A DNA stretch of 64,000 nucleotides from Synechococcus sp. WH 7805 (GCF_000153285.1 NZ_CH724168.1:1145008-1209007); one strand, 5' to 3'; positions 37,495 through 48,120 are shown, numbered from the stretch's first letter. Numbers and translations are program-made. Notes: a model not told the origin generated them from the sequence alone.

Positions 37495-38538
37495 TCAGAC
37501 CTTCTGCAACCAGGGTTCCACGAGAGAACGGGCCAGCGACACTGCTTCCTGCCAACCCGAGGGCCAATCCCGCAGCGATATCTGACGAGACTCCGCCTGC
37601 TGAAGCAAAGGCTGGAGGAGCACCCGAGCCATCCCGCCAAACGCCACACCTGAGGGTCGTGCCTGGACCGATGGATCCAGCGTTTGCAGAAAGCTGATCG
37701 TCACATCGTTGGTGCCTCCGGCCAGCTGCAATGGTCCTGGAGGAGCGATCGTGCGCAGCTGCTGCCAGAGCCGCAGGGCGGCACGGGCCGTCCCAGCCCC
37801 CACATCCCCGCTCATCGGCCGGCCATCCAACTGCCAGAGGGGTCGCATGCCCTGTCGACGCAGAGCGCCATGACGATGCCAGAGCTCCCTGGCCAAAACA
37901 GCTGGAGTGACTCCGTGACCTTCCAGCCCACAGCTGACAGCCAGGCGACGCAGGGGAACTTGGGACGCAGCCACCGCAAGCAGCGTGCGTTCGAAAGCCG
38001 CGCTTCGCTCCGGTGCCGTGTGAATTTCCAGAGCATCCGGCTGCAGCTCCTGAAGCAATTGACTCAAACCCTCGAGTCCGACCTGGTGCTCCTCGGCGTG
38101 GATGAGCTGCTGGGGACAGGCAGGAAGACAGCGCCCACATCCATAACAAACGCTGGCCTCAACGCCTCTATCCGCAGTGATGGCGTCAGCGGGGCAGACC
38201 CGTTCACAAGGCCTCGGGCAGTCGGGGGGGCACAACGCTGGGTCAAAGACAGCCTTGCGAAAATGAACATCGGATCCGTCACTGACGCTGACCATCAACC
38301 AGGGAGAGGATCCAGTGCGCTCTCGGGCGCAGTTCAGTCCGAGGCGAGCCGCGTGAACCACCGCCGAATCGGCCGCGACATCCACGCAATGCACACCCGC
38401 AGCCGCGTACACAGCACACAGGTCGCTGATTGAGGCCAGATCCTGATTGCTGGCACCACAGATCAACTTGACCCAGCACCCCTGACGCAACGCTTCATCG
38501 CCGGTGAGACCGGCATGCCGTGGCAGAGAAACGATCAG
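37495..38538 (-). CDS. ldpA: Circadian input protein LdpA, iron-sulphur; apparent CTG start
   Basis: LdpA is known in Synechococcus elongatus as an iron-sulphur protein that senses redox state and sets clock period by light. Here [32 protein letters not shown], then two 4Fe-4S sites [19 protein letters not shown] and [13 protein letters not shown] are clear. CTG 38538 overlaps the ndhN stop (CTGA) and gives 347 residues, near the family length. The only usual upstream start is ATG 38637, deep inside ndhN, adding 33 residues that resemble an out-of-frame shadow. TTG codons further in would cut the N-terminus close to the conserved core. Confidence 0.88.
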   Translation of the reverse strand: MIVSLPRHAGLTGDEALRQGCWVKLICGASNQDLASISDLCAVYAAAGVHCVDVAADSAVVHAARLGLNCARERTGSSPWLMVSVSDGSDVHFRKAVFDPALCPPDCPRPCERVCPADAITADRGVEASVCYGCGRCLPACPQQLIHAEEHQVGLEGLSQLLQELQPDALEIHTAPERSAAFERTLLAVAASQVPLRRLAVSCGLEGHGVTPAVLARELWHRHGALRRQGMRPLWQLDGRPMSGDVGAGTARAALRLWQQLRTIAPPGPLQLAGGTNDVTISFLQTLDPSVQARPSGVAFGGMARVLLQPLLQQAESRQISLRDWPSGWQEAVSLARSLVEPWLQKV

Positions 38539-38996
38539 GCCCCGAGCAGCTGGGTCATCGGCTGCCAGCGCAAACTCCTGGCTCCGCCCATTTCCACAAC
38601 GACTTTGAGACGCGGCTCCCTTCGGCAGAGATCGCACAGCGTCAACAGTTCGGAGCGGGACAGAACCTGGCCTTCCAACAACCAGAGCACGACAGGCTTA
38701 TCGCCAAGAAGAACCTCACCGAGCTGGGGCATCACTTCCTGAACCTCGCCAACGGCAGCACCACGACCAACGCTCTGGTGGCCCAGATGGGGCGGGCGCA
38801 CCCCATGTTTCTGAAACAGAAACACCTCAGGATCTCCAAGCCCGCGGGCGGAACTTAAGTGGGTGCGATATCCAGCCGCGCGCAGGCGTCGGAGCAAACG
38901 TGTCTCCGCACCTCCCTCGAGGGGCGCATGAACAGCCATGCAACCCGCTGACTCCAGCTCACGGCGGAAACCCCGACCTGAAAGCAGAAGAGGCAT
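38535..38996 (-). CDS. ndhN: NAD(P)H-quinone oxidoreductase subunit N
   Basis: NdhN is an oxygenic-photosynthesis-specific subunit of thylakoid NDH-1, needed for ferredoxin-dependent cyclic electron flow. The 153-residue protein matches along its length: [70 protein letters not shown] and [15 protein letters not shown]. The stop overlaps the proposed ldpA start, so a membrane complex subunit and a redox input to the clock appear to share an mRNA. Confidence 0.93.
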   Translation of the reverse strand: MPLLLSGRGFRRELESAGCMAVHAPLEGGAETRLLRRLRAAGYRTHLSSARGLGDPEVFLFQKHGVRPPHLGHQSVGRGAAVGEVQEVMPQLGEVLLGDKPVVLWLLEGQVLSRSELLTLCDLCRREPRLKVVVEMGGARSLRWQPMTQLLGA

Positions 38997-39392
38997 GAAT
39001 CCATCTCAGATGAGGAGGAGTCTGGCAGCTGATTAGGGATGAGTGGAAGGAGACACGCGCTGATGTAGTGTCTTTGTTTGCTCTGAAGATCTGTGCCCGT
39101 CCGCTAGCCGGGCCTCCAGTTCCAAGAGCAGATCCGGCGAGTGCGCCGGGTCCTAGGCCAGAGCAGCACAAGAATTCCGATTGTTGTGTTGCCGGGAAAC
39201 TACCGATCCATCCGATCGGGCAAGTCCCAGCCAGCTGATTCGCTCGCTAGCCCCATTCCGAATCGATCCGGTGGTCATACTGCCGGCCGTTTCGGCCATG
39301 ACTGCGTCACTTCGATCAGCGCCCACCAGGCCACCGTTCCTGCGCCTTCGGCCATGCGAACGGGGTTGTCCACGCTGGCGTCATTACCTCCC
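38997..39392. other. Divergent intergenic region; long leader of the ribosomal protein cluster
   Basis: A 396-base gap holds the promoters of ndhN and of the ribosomal protein cluster. A perfect hairpin CCGGCG-AGTG-CGCCGG lies at 39135-39150, and a GCCCG/CGGGC pair just upstream. The frame of rplC stays open through 39141-39392, but this has no start-site support and no L3 homology. Such leaders often carry autoregulatory r-protein sites; none is recognised here. Confidence 0.55.
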
Positions 39393-40049
39393 ATGTCCAT
39401 CGGCATCCTTGGGAAGAAACTGGGTATGTCCCAGCTCTTCGACGAGCAAGGCAAAGCCGTCCCGGTCACTTTGATCGAGGCGGGGCCTTGCCGGATCACC
39501 CAACTCAAAACAACAGAAACTGACGGCTACAGCGCCGTCCAGATCGGCTTCGGGGAGACCCGCGACAAGCTGGTCAACAAACCAGCCAAGGGACACCTCG
39601 CCAAATCCGGTGAAGGTGTGCTCCGTCACCTCAGTGAGTACCGCGTCGACGATGTCGACGGCCTGGAACTCGGTGGCGCCGTCACCGTGGGTGACTTCGA
39701 AGCCGGCCAGAAGGTTGACGTCAGCGGCGACACGATGGGACGCGGCTTCGCGGGTTACCAGAAGCGCCATGGCTTCAGCCGCGGTCCGATGACGCACGGT
39801 TCCAAAAATCACCGTGAACCGGGCTCCACCGGCGCGGGCACAACGCCTGGTCGCATCTACCCCGGTAAGCGCATGGCTGGGCGTTACGGCGGCAAAAAAA
39901 CCACCACGCGCGGTCTCACCATCCTCAGAGTGGACAGTGACCGCAACTTATTGGTGGTGAAGGGCTCCGTTCCTGGCAAGCCCGGTGCGCTGCTCAACAT
40001 CCGACCCGCCAATCGCGTGGGTGCCAAGCCCGCCAAAGGAGGTAAGTGA
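39393..40049 (+). CDS. rplC: 50S ribosomal protein L3
   Basis: One of the first proteins to bind 23S rRNA, reaching into the peptidyl transferase centre. The 218 residues begin [18 protein letters not shown] and contain [36 protein letters not shown], the central-loop stretch [19 protein letters not shown] and [18 protein letters not shown]. This is the first gene of the cluster, since rpsJ is absent upstream. Its TGA overlaps the rplD ATG by one base. Confidence 0.98.
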   Translation: MSIGILGKKLGMSQLFDEQGKAVPVTLIEAGPCRITQLKTTETDGYSAVQIGFGETRDKLVNKPAKGHLAKSGEGVLRHLSEYRVDDVDGLELGGAVTVGDFEAGQKVDVSGDTMGRGFAGYQKRHGFSRGPMTHGSKNHREPGSTGAGTTPGRIYPGKRMAGRYGGKKTTTRGLTILRVDSDRNLLVVKGSVPGKPGALLNIRPANRVGAKPAKGGK

Positions 40050-40684
40050 TGGCCAACTGTGTAGTCCGCGACTGGCAGGGCAAGGAAGCCGGAAAGGCCT
40101 CCCTGGACCTGAAGGTTGCCAAAGAGACCACAGCCCTTGATTTGATGCACCGTGCGGTCCTGCGCCAGCAGGCCCACAGCCGTCAAGGCACCGCAAGCAC
40201 TCTCACCAGGTCAGAAGTCCGCGGTGGCGGTCGCAAGCCCTACAAGCAGAAGGGCACAGGTCGAGCACGTCAGGGTTCGATCCGTACGCCTCTCCGTCCC
40301 GGTGGCGGCATCGTCTTCGGACCGAAGCCACGCACCTACAACCTGGCGATGAACCGTAAGGAGCGTCGCCTGGCCCTGCGCACCGCATTGATGGCTCGCA
40401 TCGACGACGTCACCGTGGTGAAGGACTTTGGAGCATCTCTTGAGGCTCCCAAGACCCGGGAAATCACCGATGCCCTCGGACGCCTGGGCATTGAAGCCGA
40501 TTCCAAAGTTCTGATCGTGGTGGGGAACCCTTCGGAGGTGCTCCGTCGCTCCGTCCGCAACCTCGAGAAGGTGAAGCTGATCGCAGCGAACCAACTCAAT
40601 GTCTTCGACCTGCTCCACGCCAATGCGCTGGTGCTGGGGGAAGAGGCTCTCGCAACCATCCAGGAGGTTTACGGCGATGACTGA
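40049..40684 (+). CDS. rplD: 50S ribosomal protein L4
   Basis: L4 lines the polypeptide exit tunnel. The 211-residue protein has the extended tunnel loop [38 protein letters not shown] and [20 protein letters not shown], and a globular C-terminal domain. ATG 40049 follows an AAAGGAGG ribosome-binding site; a GTG three bases earlier is less likely. It overlaps rplW by 8 bases. Confidence 0.97.
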   Translation: MANCVVRDWQGKEAGKASLDLKVAKETTALDLMHRAVLRQQAHSRQGTASTLTRSEVRGGGRKPYKQKGTGRARQGSIRTPLRPGGGIVFGPKPRTYNLAMNRKERRLALRTALMARIDDVTVVKDFGASLEAPKTREITDALGRLGIEADSKVLIVVGNPSEVLRRSVRNLEKVKLIAANQLNVFDLLHANALVLGEEALATIQEVYGDD

Positions 40685-40979
40685 GCGCTTCACCGGACGC
40701 CTGGCGGATGTGATCCGCCGGCCGCTGATCACTGAAAAAGCCACCCGTGCACTGGAACTCAACCAGTACACATTTGAGGTGGATCACCGAGCTGCCAAGC
40801 CAGACATCAAAGCAGCTGTCGAGCAACTCTTCGATGTCAAGGTCACTGGCGTCAGCACCATGAACCCCCCTCGCCGCAGCCGTCGGGTCGGCCGTTTCGC
40901 CGGCAAGCGTGCCCAGGTGAAAAAGGCCGTGGTGCGCCTCGCCGAAGGCAACTCCATCCAACTCTTCCCTGAGTCCTGA
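40677..40979 (+). CDS. rplW: 50S ribosomal protein L23
   Basis: L23 sits at the tunnel exit and is the docking site for trigger factor and SRP. The 100 residues include [55 protein letters not shown] and a basic loop [20 protein letters not shown]. The ATG at 40677 lies inside the end of rplD, whose GAGG is close upstream. Confidence 0.97.
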   Translation: MTERFTGRLADVIRRPLITEKATRALELNQYTFEVDHRAAKPDIKAAVEQLFDVKVTGVSTMNPPRRSRRVGRFAGKRAQVKKAVVRLAEGNSIQLFPES

Positions 40980-40994
40980 GGGGTCTGAAACGTC

Positions 40995-41858
40995 ATGGCA
41001 ATTCGCACTTTCCGCCCCTACACCCCCGGAACCCGCACCCGGGTGGTCACCGACTTCAGTGAAGTCACCGGCCGCAAGCCGGAACGCTCGCTTGTGGTGC
41101 CCAAACACCGCCGCAAGGGACGCAACAACCGCGGCGTGATCACCTGCCGCCATCGCGGCGGTGGCCACAAGCGGCAGTACCGCGTCGTTGATTTCCGACG
41201 CAACAAGCACGGTGTGCCCGCCAAGGTGGCGGCCATCCATTACGACCCGCACCGCAATGCACGGCTGGCGTTGCTCTTCTACACCGATGGAGAAAAGCGC
41301 TACATCCTTGCCCCTGCTGGGATCACGGTCGGACAGACAGTGATTTCAGGGCCTGATGCCCCGATCGAGGACGGCAACGCCATGCCGCTCTCCTCCGTGC
41401 CACTCGGTTCGAGTGTGCATTGCGTCGAGCTCTACGCCGGACGAGGAGGCCAGATGGTCCGCACAGCCGGTGCCAGTGCCCAGGTGATGGCGAAGGAAGG
41501 CGACTACGTCGCCCTCAAACTGCCCTCCACTGAGGTGCGTCTGGTCCGACGCGAGTGCTACGCCACGCTGGGCGAAGTCGGTAATTCCGAGATTCGCAAT
41601 ACCAGCCTGGGCAAAGCCGGTCGTCGTCGCTGGCTGGGACGTCGTCCCCAGGTGCGAGGCAGTGTGATGAACCCCTGCGACCACCCCCACGGTGGTGGCG
41701 AGGGTCGAGCACCCATCGGCCGCTCTGGTCCTGTGACCCCATGGGGCAAACCTGCCCTTGGTCTCAAGACTCGCAAGCGCAATAAGCCGAGTAACAAGTT
41801 CGTCCTCCGGAAGCGTCGCAAGACGTCCAAGCGGAGCCGTGGCGGACGCGACTCCTGA
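40995..41858 (+). CDS. rplB: 50S ribosomal protein L2
   Basis: L2 is required for subunit association and the peptidyl transferase centre. At 287 residues, with [59 protein letters not shown] and the functionally key C-terminal [20 protein letters not shown] containing the conserved His. The tail is strongly basic. It starts 15 bases after rplW. Confidence 0.98.
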   Translation: MAIRTFRPYTPGTRTRVVTDFSEVTGRKPERSLVVPKHRRKGRNNRGVITCRHRGGGHKRQYRVVDFRRNKHGVPAKVAAIHYDPHRNARLALLFYTDGEKRYILAPAGITVGQTVISGPDAPIEDGNAMPLSSVPLGSSVHCVELYAGRGGQMVRTAGASAQVMAKEGDYVALKLPSTEVRLVRRECYATLGEVGNSEIRNTSLGKAGRRRWLGRRPQVRGSVMNPCDHPHGGGEGRAPIGRSGPVTPWGKPALGLKTRKRNKPSNKFVLRKRRKTSKRSRGGRDS

Positions 41859-41893
41859 TGTTCATCACCGTTTTGCTGTTCGCTTAATCCGCC

Positions 41894-42169
41894 ATGGGAC
41901 GTTCACTTAAAAAAGGCCCTTTCATCGCTGACAGCCTTCTTCGCAAGGTTGAAAAGCAGAATGCCGCCGACGACAAGTCGGTGATCAAGACGTGGTCCAG
42001 GGCCTCCACAATCCTGCCGATGATGATCGGTCACACCATTGCCGTACACAACGGCAAAACCCACGTGCCGGTCTTCGTGACCGAGCAGATGGTCGGTCAC
42101 AAGCTGGGCGAATTCGCTCCGACCCGCACCTTCAAGGGCCACATCAAAGACAAGAAAGGAGGCCGCTGA
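41894..42169 (+). CDS. rpsS: 30S ribosomal protein S19
   Basis: S19 binds the head of the small subunit near the A site with S13. The 91-residue protein has [59 protein letters not shown] and [20 protein letters not shown]. It is spaced 35 bases from rplB and 4 bases from rplV. Confidence 0.97.
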   Translation: MGRSLKKGPFIADSLLRKVEKQNAADDKSVIKTWSRASTILPMMIGHTIAVHNGKTHVPVFVTEQMVGHKLGEFAPTRTFKGHIKDKKGGR

Positions 42170-42173
42170 GTCC

Positions 42174-42539
42174 ATGACAACGTCATCCCCAACGGCAACC
42201 ACCGCCCAAGCCCACGGCCGCTTCATCCGCGGCTCCGTGTCCAAGGTGCGGCGGGTGCTCGATCAGATCCGCGGACGCACCTATCGCGACGCGCTGATCA
42301 TGCTCGAGTTCATGCCCTATCGCTCCACCGGCCCGATCACCAAGGTGCTGCGTTCTGCAGTGGCCAACGCCGAGCACAACCTCGGCCTTGACCCGTCCAC
42401 CCTGGTGATCTCCCAGGCCAGCGCCGATATGGGCCCCTCCATGAAGCGCTATCGGCCCCGCGCCCAGGGTCGCGCCTACGCGATCAAAAAGCAGACCTGT
42501 CACATCAGCATTGCTGTGGCATCCCAGACCGACTCCTGA
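42174..42539 (+). CDS. rplV: 50S ribosomal protein L22
   Basis: L22 forms, with L4, the narrowest part of the exit tunnel. Of 121 residues the first 15 are a Thr/Ser-rich extension; the core reads [40 protein letters not shown] and the tunnel hairpin [20 protein letters not shown]. The ATG follows GAGGCCGCTGAGTCC, in which the rpsS stop is embedded. Confidence 0.97.
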   Translation: MTTSSPTATTAQAHGRFIRGSVSKVRRVLDQIRGRTYRDALIMLEFMPYRSTGPITKVLRSAVANAEHNLGLDPSTLVISQASADMGPSMKRYRPRAQGRAYAIKKQTCHISIAVASQTDS

Positions 42540-42558
42540 CCCCCGAGCACACCGACTG

Positions 42559-43290
42559 ATGGGACACAAAATCCATCCAACCGGCTTACGCCTGGGGATC
42601 ACCCAGGAGCACCGGTCCCGCTGGTACGCCTCCAGCAAAAGTTATCCGACCCTCCTCCAAGAGGATGATCGGATCCGCAAGTTCATCCACAAGAAGTACG
42701 GCTCCGCCGGCATCAGTGATGTTCTGATCGCCCGCAAGGCCGATCAGCTTGAAGTGGAACTCAAAACCGCACGTCCCGGCGTGTTGGTCGGCCGCCAGGG
42801 CAGTGGCATCGAGGATCTTCGCTCCGGCATCCAGAAAACTGTTGGTGATCCAAACCGTCAGGTCCGGATCAACGTGGTTGAAGTGGAACGGGTCGATGCC
42901 GACGCATTTCTGTTGGCCGAATACATCGCCCAACAACTGGAAAAGCGGGTGGCCTTCCGCCGCACAATCCGCATGGCCGTGCAGCGAGCCCAACGGGCTG
43001 GCGTTCTCGGCCTCAAGATCCAGGTGTCCGGTCGCCTCAACGGAGCCGAGATTGCCCGGACCGAGTGGACCCGCGAAGGGCGTGTTCCCCTTCACACCCT
43101 GCGCGCTGACATCGACTACGCCACCAAGGTGGCCAGCACGACCTATGGCGTGCTGGGGATCAAGGTTTGGGTGTTCAAGGGCGAAGTGCTGGGGGATGAA
43201 GCCCAGCAGCAACTGCCTGTGGGGGCAACCCCGCGGCGTCGGGCCGGCCGCAGGCCCCAACAGTTCGAAGACCGCTCCAACGAGGGGTGA
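42559..43290 (+). CDS. rpsC: 30S ribosomal protein S3
   Basis: S3 lies at the mRNA entry pore and takes part in mRNA unwinding. The 243-residue protein starts [20 protein letters not shown] and has the KH domain with [18 protein letters not shown], then [20 protein letters not shown] and [20 protein letters not shown]. The C-terminus is Arg/Gln rich. ATG 42559 is chosen by homology; the frame is open upstream within the rplV end. Confidence 0.97.
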   Translation: MGHKIHPTGLRLGITQEHRSRWYASSKSYPTLLQEDDRIRKFIHKKYGSAGISDVLIARKADQLEVELKTARPGVLVGRQGSGIEDLRSGIQKTVGDPNRQVRINVVEVERVDADAFLLAEYIAQQLEKRVAFRRTIRMAVQRAQRAGVLGLKIQVSGRLNGAEIARTEWTREGRVPLHTLRADIDYATKVASTTYGVLGIKVWVFKGEVLGDEAQQQLPVGATPRRRAGRRPQQFEDRSNEG

Positions 43291-43306
43291 ACAGGAGGCC
43301 TGAATC

Positions 43307-43780
43307 ATGCTGAGTCCAAAACGCGTCAAATTCCGCAAGCAGCAGCGCGGCCGCATGCGTGGCGTCGCCACCCGTGGCAACACCATCGCTTTCGGTCAGT
43401 TCGCCCTGCAGGCACAAGAATGTGGCTGGATCACCTCGCGTCAAATCGAGGCCAGCCGTCGTGCCATGACCCGCTACGTCAAACGTGGCGGAAAGATCTG
43501 GATCCGAATTTTCCCGGACAAACCGGTCACCATGCGTGCCGCCGAAACCCGTATGGGTTCCGGTAAGGGCAACCCGGAATTCTGGGTGGCAGTGATCAAA
43601 CCCGGTCGGATCCTGTTTGAAATGGGTGGTGATGAAATCACCCCCGAAATCGCAAAGGAAGCCATGCGCCTGGCGCAGTACAAGCTCCCTGTGAAGACCA
43701 AGTTCATCAGCCTCGATGAACAGGAGCAGTCCACCGGAGCCAATGCCCCGGCTGCTGCTGCCGCCACCGTGGAGTCCTGA
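43307..43780 (+). CDS. rplP: 50S ribosomal protein L16
   Basis: L16 shapes the A-site tRNA acceptor pocket. At 157 residues it has the typical [79 protein letters not shown] and [20 protein letters not shown], plus an Ala-rich C-terminal extension ([12 protein letters not shown]) beyond the usual 140 residues. A GGAGG lies 8 bases before the ATG. Confidence 0.98.
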   Translation: MLSPKRVKFRKQQRGRMRGVATRGNTIAFGQFALQAQECGWITSRQIEASRRAMTRYVKRGGKIWIRIFPDKPVTMRAAETRMGSGKGNPEFWVAVIKPGRILFEMGGDEITPEIAKEAMRLAQYKLPVKTKFISLDEQEQSTGANAPAAAAATVES

Positions 43781-43782
43781 CC

Positions 43783-43992
43783 ATGGCACGTCCCAATGCT
43801 TCCGAGCTGCGTCAGCTCTCCGACGCAGACATCACAGATCAGATCAACGGCCTGCGCCGTGAACTATTCGATCTGCGCTTCCAGCAAGCCACCCGGCAGC
43901 TGGGTAACACCCACCGTTTCAAGCAGAGCCGCATCAAGCTGGCTCAGCTGCTGACGGTGCAAAAGGAGCGTCAAAGCTCCACCGCCTCCTGA
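43783..43992 (+). CDS. rpmC: 50S ribosomal protein L29
   Basis: A two-helix protein near the tunnel exit next to L23. The 69 residues [20 protein letters not shown] and [20 protein letters not shown] followed by [20 protein letters not shown] fit the family. It begins 2 bases after the rplP stop. Confidence 0.95.
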   Translation: MARPNASELRQLSDADITDQINGLRRELFDLRFQQATRQLGNTHRFKQSRIKLAQLLTVQKERQSSTAS

Positions 43993-44009
43993 TCCCCCGC
44001 TTCATTCCC

Positions 44010-44276
44010 ATGGCACTCAAGGAAAGGGTCGGCACCGTCGTCAGCGACAAGATGGACAAAACGGTGGTGGTGGCGGTGGAAAACCGCTTCCCACATCCCA
44101 TCTATCAAAAGACGGTGAGCCGCACCACCCGCTACAAAGCTCACGACGAGAACAACAGTGTTCGCGTCGGCGACCGGGTTCGCATCACCGAAACTCGCCC
44201 GCTCAGCCGTCACAAGCGCTGGGCCGTCGCCGAAGTGCTCAGCCACAGTCCCAAGGCTGAGGGGGCTCAAAAATGA
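44010..44276 (+). CDS. rpsQ: 30S ribosomal protein S17
   Basis: A primary 16S rRNA-binding OB-fold protein. The 88 residues include [40 protein letters not shown] and [20 protein letters not shown], all conserved. Its stop overlaps the start of rplN by 4 bases (ATGA). Confidence 0.97.
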   Translation: MALKERVGTVVSDKMDKTVVVAVENRFPHPIYQKTVSRTTRYKAHDENNSVRVGDRVRITETRPLSRHKRWAVAEVLSHSPKAEGAQK

Positions 44277-44638
44277 TCCAGCAGGAATCGTTCCTCACCG
44301 TCGCCGACAACAGCGGCGCCAAGCGCATCCAGTGCATCCGTGTGCTGGGCACCAACCGTCGCTACGCCCACGTCGGTGATGTGATTGTTGCCGCCGTCAA
44401 AGACGCCATGCCCAACATGGGCGTGAAAAAGTCCGATGTGGTCAAGGCTGTGGTGGTTCGCACCAAGGCGACCCTGCGTCGTGACACCGGCAATTCCATC
44501 CGGTTCGACGACAACGCCGCCGTGATCATCAACGACGACAAGAACCCCAAGGGCACCCGCGTCTTCGGCCCCGTGGCCCGTGAGCTGCGCGAGCGCAACT
44601 TCACCAAAATCGTGTCCCTCGCTCCGGAGGTGATCTGA
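44273..44638 (+). CDS. rplN: 50S ribosomal protein L14
   Basis: L14 lies at the subunit interface and contacts 16S helix 14. The 121-residue protein matches the family throughout: [60 protein letters not shown] and [13 protein letters not shown]. It is followed 2 bases later by rplX. Confidence 0.98.
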   Translation: MIQQESFLTVADNSGAKRIQCIRVLGTNRRYAHVGDVIVAAVKDAMPNMGVKKSDVVKAVVVRTKATLRRDTGNSIRFDDNAAVIINDDKNPKGTRVFGPVARELRERNFTKIVSLAPEVI

Positions 44639-44640
44639 TC

Positions 44641-44997
44641 ATGGCCACTGCAACCTCCCAATCCGCTCCAACCCAGCGCATCAAGATGCGTCTGCGCAAA
44701 GGCGACACCGTTAAGGTCATCGCCGGCAAGGACAAGGGCAAGACCGGAGAAGTGCTACGCACGCTGCCCAACGAAAACCGCGTGATCGTGGAGGGCGTGA
44801 ACATGCGCACCCGCCACGTGAAGCCCACCCAAGAGGGTGAGAGCGGACGGATCGTCACCGAAGAGGCATCGCTGCATGCCTCCAACGTGATGCTCTACTC
44901 CACCACGAAAAAGGTGGCCAGCCGAGTCGAGCTGATCACTGAGAAAGATGGCAGCAAGAAGCGCCGTCTCAAGAAAACAGGCGAGGTGATCGACTGA
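44641..44997 (+). CDS. rplX: 50S ribosomal protein L24
   Basis: L24 starts 50S assembly at the 5' end of 23S rRNA. The KOW motif is [20 protein letters not shown], followed by [40 protein letters not shown] and [10 protein letters not shown]. Length 118. A short Thr/Ser-rich N-terminus precedes the KOW motif. Confidence 0.97.
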   Translation: MATATSQSAPTQRIKMRLRKGDTVKVIAGKDKGKTGEVLRTLPNENRVIVEGVNMRTRHVKPTQEGESGRIVTEEASLHASNVMLYSTTKKVASRVELITEKDGSKKRRLKKTGEVID

Positions 44998-45046
44998 TCA
45001 CCCCGATCCTCCTTCTGACCAAGCCCAGAAGTCCCATCCCCCAGCC

Positions 45047-45586
45047 ATGTCACTGAAACAGCGCTATCGGGAGACCATTCAGCCCAAACTGCTGAAGGAT
45101 CTGAGTCTCTCCAACATCCACGAAGTCCCCAAGGTGGTGAAAGTCACCGTCAACCGAGGACTTGGCGAAGCCGCCCAGAACGCGAAGTCCCTCGAGGCTT
45201 CGGTGAACGAGCTGGCTCAAATCACCGGCCAAAAAGTGGTGGTAACCCGCGCCAAGAAAGCCATTGCCGGTTTCAAAATCCGCCAAGGCATGCCGATCGG
45301 TTGTGCCGTCACCCTTCGTGGCGAACGCATGTATGCGTTCCTTGAGCGACTCATCAACCTGGCGCTCCCCCGAATCCGCGACTTCAGAGGCGTCAGCCCC
45401 AAAAGCTTCGACGGCCGCGGCAACTACACCCTGGGGGTGAGAGAACAGATCATCTTCCCTGAAATCTCCTTCGACAAAATCGATGCCATCAGGGGCATGG
45501 ACATCACCATCGTGACCACTGCCCGCACGGATGAAGAGGGCCGGGCCCTCCTCCGCGAGATGGGAATGCCATTCCGCAGCAACTGA
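45047..45586 (+). CDS. rplE: 50S ribosomal protein L5
   Basis: Binds 5S rRNA and contacts the P-site tRNA. The 179 residues show [80 protein letters not shown] and [21 protein letters not shown] 49-base gap separates it from rplX. Confidence 0.98.
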   Translation: MSLKQRYRETIQPKLLKDLSLSNIHEVPKVVKVTVNRGLGEAAQNAKSLEASVNELAQITGQKVVVTRAKKAIAGFKIRQGMPIGCAVTLRGERMYAFLERLINLALPRIRDFRGVSPKSFDGRGNYTLGVREQIIFPEISFDKIDAIRGMDITIVTTARTDEEGRALLREMGMPFRSN

Positions 45587-45605
45587 GCCCTCCTCGGAAA
45601 CCACC

Positions 45606-46007
45606 ATGGCCAACCACGACCCTATTTCCGACATGCTCACCCGCATTCGTAATGCGAGTGAGAAACGTCACCAGAACACCAAAGTCCCCGCATCCCGCAT
45701 GTCCCGCAGCATCGCCAAGGTGCTGCAGCAGGAGGGTTTCATCGCTGAGATCAGCGAAGAAGGCGAAGGAGTTCACACCAATTTGGTGCTGGAACTGAAG
45801 TACAGCGGCAAGCACCGACTGCCCACCATCCGCTCCATGCAACGGGTGAGCAAGCCCGGTCTGCGCATCTACAAGAACACCCGCGGACTTCCCAAAGTCC
45901 TCGGTGGACTGGGGGTGGCCATCATCTCCACCTCCAAGGGTGTGATGAGCGATCGCGATGCCCGCAAGCAGGGCGTCGGCGGTGAAGTGCTCTGTTACGT
46001 CTATTGA
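45606..46007 (+). CDS. rpsH: 30S ribosomal protein S8
   Basis: A primary 16S rRNA-binding protein; in E. coli it also represses its own operon. The 133-residue protein begins [20 protein letters not shown] and ends [23 protein letters not shown] 45606 is set by homology, since the frame is open into rplE. Confidence 0.97.
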   Translation: MANHDPISDMLTRIRNASEKRHQNTKVPASRMSRSIAKVLQQEGFIAEISEEGEGVHTNLVLELKYSGKHRLPTIRSMQRVSKPGLRIYKNTRGLPKVLGGLGVAIISTSKGVMSDRDARKQGVGGEVLCYVY

Positions 46008-46022
46008 TCCGGAGCCAGAACC

Positions 46023-46562
46023 ATGTCACGTATCGGTAAATCCCCCATTCCCATTCCCGACAAGGTGAGTGTGAGTCTTGACGGACTCGCTGTCACCGTG
46101 AAGGGACCAAAAGGCGAACTGAAGCGCACGCTCCCCGACGGTGTGAGCGTGAATCAAGTGGAGAACACCATTGTGGTGGCTCCCACCAGCGAGAAGCGCC
46201 TCTCTAGAGAGCGTCACGGACTGTGCCGCACCCTGGTCGCCAACATGATCGAAGGCGTCAGCAACGGGTATTCCAAGAAACTTGAAATCGTGGGCGTCGG
46301 CTCCAGGGCTCAAGTGAAAGGCAAGACCCTTGTGGTGAGTGCCGGCTACAGCCACCCGGTGGAGGTACAGGCCCCTGAAGGCATCACCTTCGCCGTTGAA
46401 AACAACACCAACGTCACTGTCTCCGGCACCGACAAGGAGCTGGTGGGCAATGAGGCGGCCAAGATCCGCGCCATCCGTCCGCCTGAGCCCTACAAGGGCA
46501 AAGGCATCAAGTACGCGGGCGAGCGCATCCTGCGCAAGGCAGGCAAGTCAGGCAAGAAGTAA
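46023..46562 (+). CDS. rplF: 50S ribosomal protein L6
   Basis: L6 lies near the sarcin-ricin loop and factor-binding site. The 179 residues include [60 protein letters not shown] and the C-terminal [24 protein letters not shown] precedes the ATG by 9 bases. Confidence 0.98.
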   Translation: MSRIGKSPIPIPDKVSVSLDGLAVTVKGPKGELKRTLPDGVSVNQVENTIVVAPTSEKRLSRERHGLCRTLVANMIEGVSNGYSKKLEIVGVGSRAQVKGKTLVVSAGYSHPVEVQAPEGITFAVENNTNVTVSGTDKELVGNEAAKIRAIRPPEPYKGKGIKYAGERILRKAGKSGKK

Positions 46563-46595
46563 TTCCCCGCCAGACACTCCTCCGCATAACCCACC

Positions 46596-46964
46596 ATGTC
46601 GACCCTCTCTCGCAAACAACAGACCCAGAAGCGCCACCGGCGCCTGCGTCGCCATCTCAGCGGCACCGCCGACCGTCCCCGGTTGGCTGTGTTTCGCTCC
46701 AACAGCCACATCTACGCCCAGGTCATCGACGATGCCGCACAGAGCACGCTCTGCTCGGCCTCGACGCTTGACAAGGACCTGCGCACGAGCATCAAGGACA
46801 CAGGAAGCACCTGCGATGCTTCCGTTGCCGTCGGCGAACTCGTCGCCAAGCGTGCCCTGGCCAAGGGCATCCAACAGGTGGTCTTCGATCGTGGCGGCAA
46901 CCTGTATCACGGCCGGGTGAAAGCCCTTGCCGACGCCGCCCGGGAAGCGGGCCTTCAGTTCTGA
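46596..46964 (+). CDS. rplR: 50S ribosomal protein L18
   Basis: Binds 5S rRNA. The 122-residue protein has a basic start ([20 protein letters not shown]), then [40 protein letters not shown] and [20 protein letters not shown], the family C-terminus. Confidence 0.97.
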
Positions 46965-46977
46965 TCCTGCTCTCAAC

Positions 46978-47625
46978 ATGACCGATTCCAACCCTCAAAC
47001 CAATCCCAACGACATCCCATCGGCGGCTGATGTCCCGGCAGCGGCCGAAGGACAGCAGGAGCAACGCCGCGGTGGCGGCGGACGTGGTGACCGCGGCGAC
47101 CGTCGCGGTGGCCGTCGCGGCGACCGTCGCAACCAGGAGCGCGACTCCGAATGGCAGGAGCGCGTGGTGCAGATCCGCCGGGTCTCCAAGACCGTCAAAG
47201 GTGGTAAGAAAATGAGTTTCCGAGCGATCGTCGTCGTCGGGAACGAGCGTGGACAGGTGGGTGTCGGCGTCGGCAAGGCCGGTGATGTGATCGGAGCCGT
47301 CCGCAAGGGCGTCGCCGATGGCAAAAAGCATCTCGTGAAGGTGCCGCTCACCCGTCACAATTCAATTCCCACCCTCTCCAACGGGCGTGACGGCGCAGCC
47401 AGTGTTCTGATCCGCCCCGCGGCTCCAGGCACGGGCGTGATCGCCGGTGGATCAATCCGCACCGTCCTCGAGCTCGCCGGCATCAAGAACGTGCTGGCCA
47501 AGCGCCTGGGCAGTAAGACTCCCCTCAACAACGCGCGAGCCGCCATGGTGGCTCTGGACAGTCTCCGCACCCACAAAGAGACCGCCAAGGAACGGGGGAT
47601 CTCCCTCGAGCAGATCTACTCCTGA
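46978..47625 (+). CDS. rpsE: 30S ribosomal protein S5 with RG-rich N-terminal extension
   Basis: S5 guards decoding accuracy and the mRNA entry channel. The core is standard: [60 protein letters not shown] and [20 protein letters not shown]. Ahead of it lies an unusual 55-residue tract, acidic and Ala-rich first and then a run of Arg-Gly-Asp repeats ([20 protein letters not shown]). Total 215 residues against about 170 in most bacteria. ATG 46978 is the likely start. Confidence 0.96.
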
Positions 47626-47630
47626 CTCCC

Positions 47631-48083
47631 ATGACTCTCCGACTCGAATCCCTTAAATCCAACAAAGGCGCCCGTCGCCGCAAACTGCGCAAAGGTCGTG
47701 GCATCGCCGCTGGCCAGGGTGCGAGCTGCGGCTTCGGGATGCGGGGTCAGAAGTCCCGCTCGGGCCGGCCAACGCGCCCCGGCTTCGAGGGTGGCCAAAT
47801 GCCCTTGTACCGCAGGGTCCCGAAACTGAAGCATTTCCCTTTAGTGAACCCCAAGCAGTTCACTGTGGTGAATGTGTCGGCTTTGAACGACCTCAAGGAC
47901 GGCAGCACGGTCAATCTCGACTCTCTGGTGAAGGGCGGCATCGTCACAAGCCCTAAACATCCCCTGAAAATTCTGGGGAATGGAGAACTAAAGACCAAAC
48001 TCACAGTTCAAGCTGCCGCCTTCACGGCATCAGCTCGCACCAAAATCGAAGCCGCTGGTGGAACCTGCGAACTTCCGGAGTGA
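47631..48083 (+). CDS. rplO: 50S ribosomal protein L15
   Basis: A late-assembly 50S protein with a long basic extension. The 150 residues show [60 protein letters not shown] and [20 protein letters not shown]. It lies 5 bases after rpsE, directly, since rpmD (L30) is missing as in other cyanobacteria. Confidence 0.97.
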   Translation: MTLRLESLKSNKGARRRKLRKGRGIAAGQGASCGFGMRGQKSRSGRPTRPGFEGGQMPLYRRVPKLKHFPLVNPKQFTVVNVSALNDLKDGSTVNLDSLVKGGIVTSPKHPLKILGNGELKTKLTVQAAAFTASARTKIEAAGGTCELPE

Positions 48084-48120
48084 GACCTTTCAAGGCCGTA
48101 ACGCCCAGCTCTAAGGTCTG

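Noticed and set aside
39141-39392. 84-codon in-frame extension before rplC
   Set aside because: L3 proteins start at [12 protein letters not shown]; the extension shows no conserved sequence and includes a hairpin of the leader.
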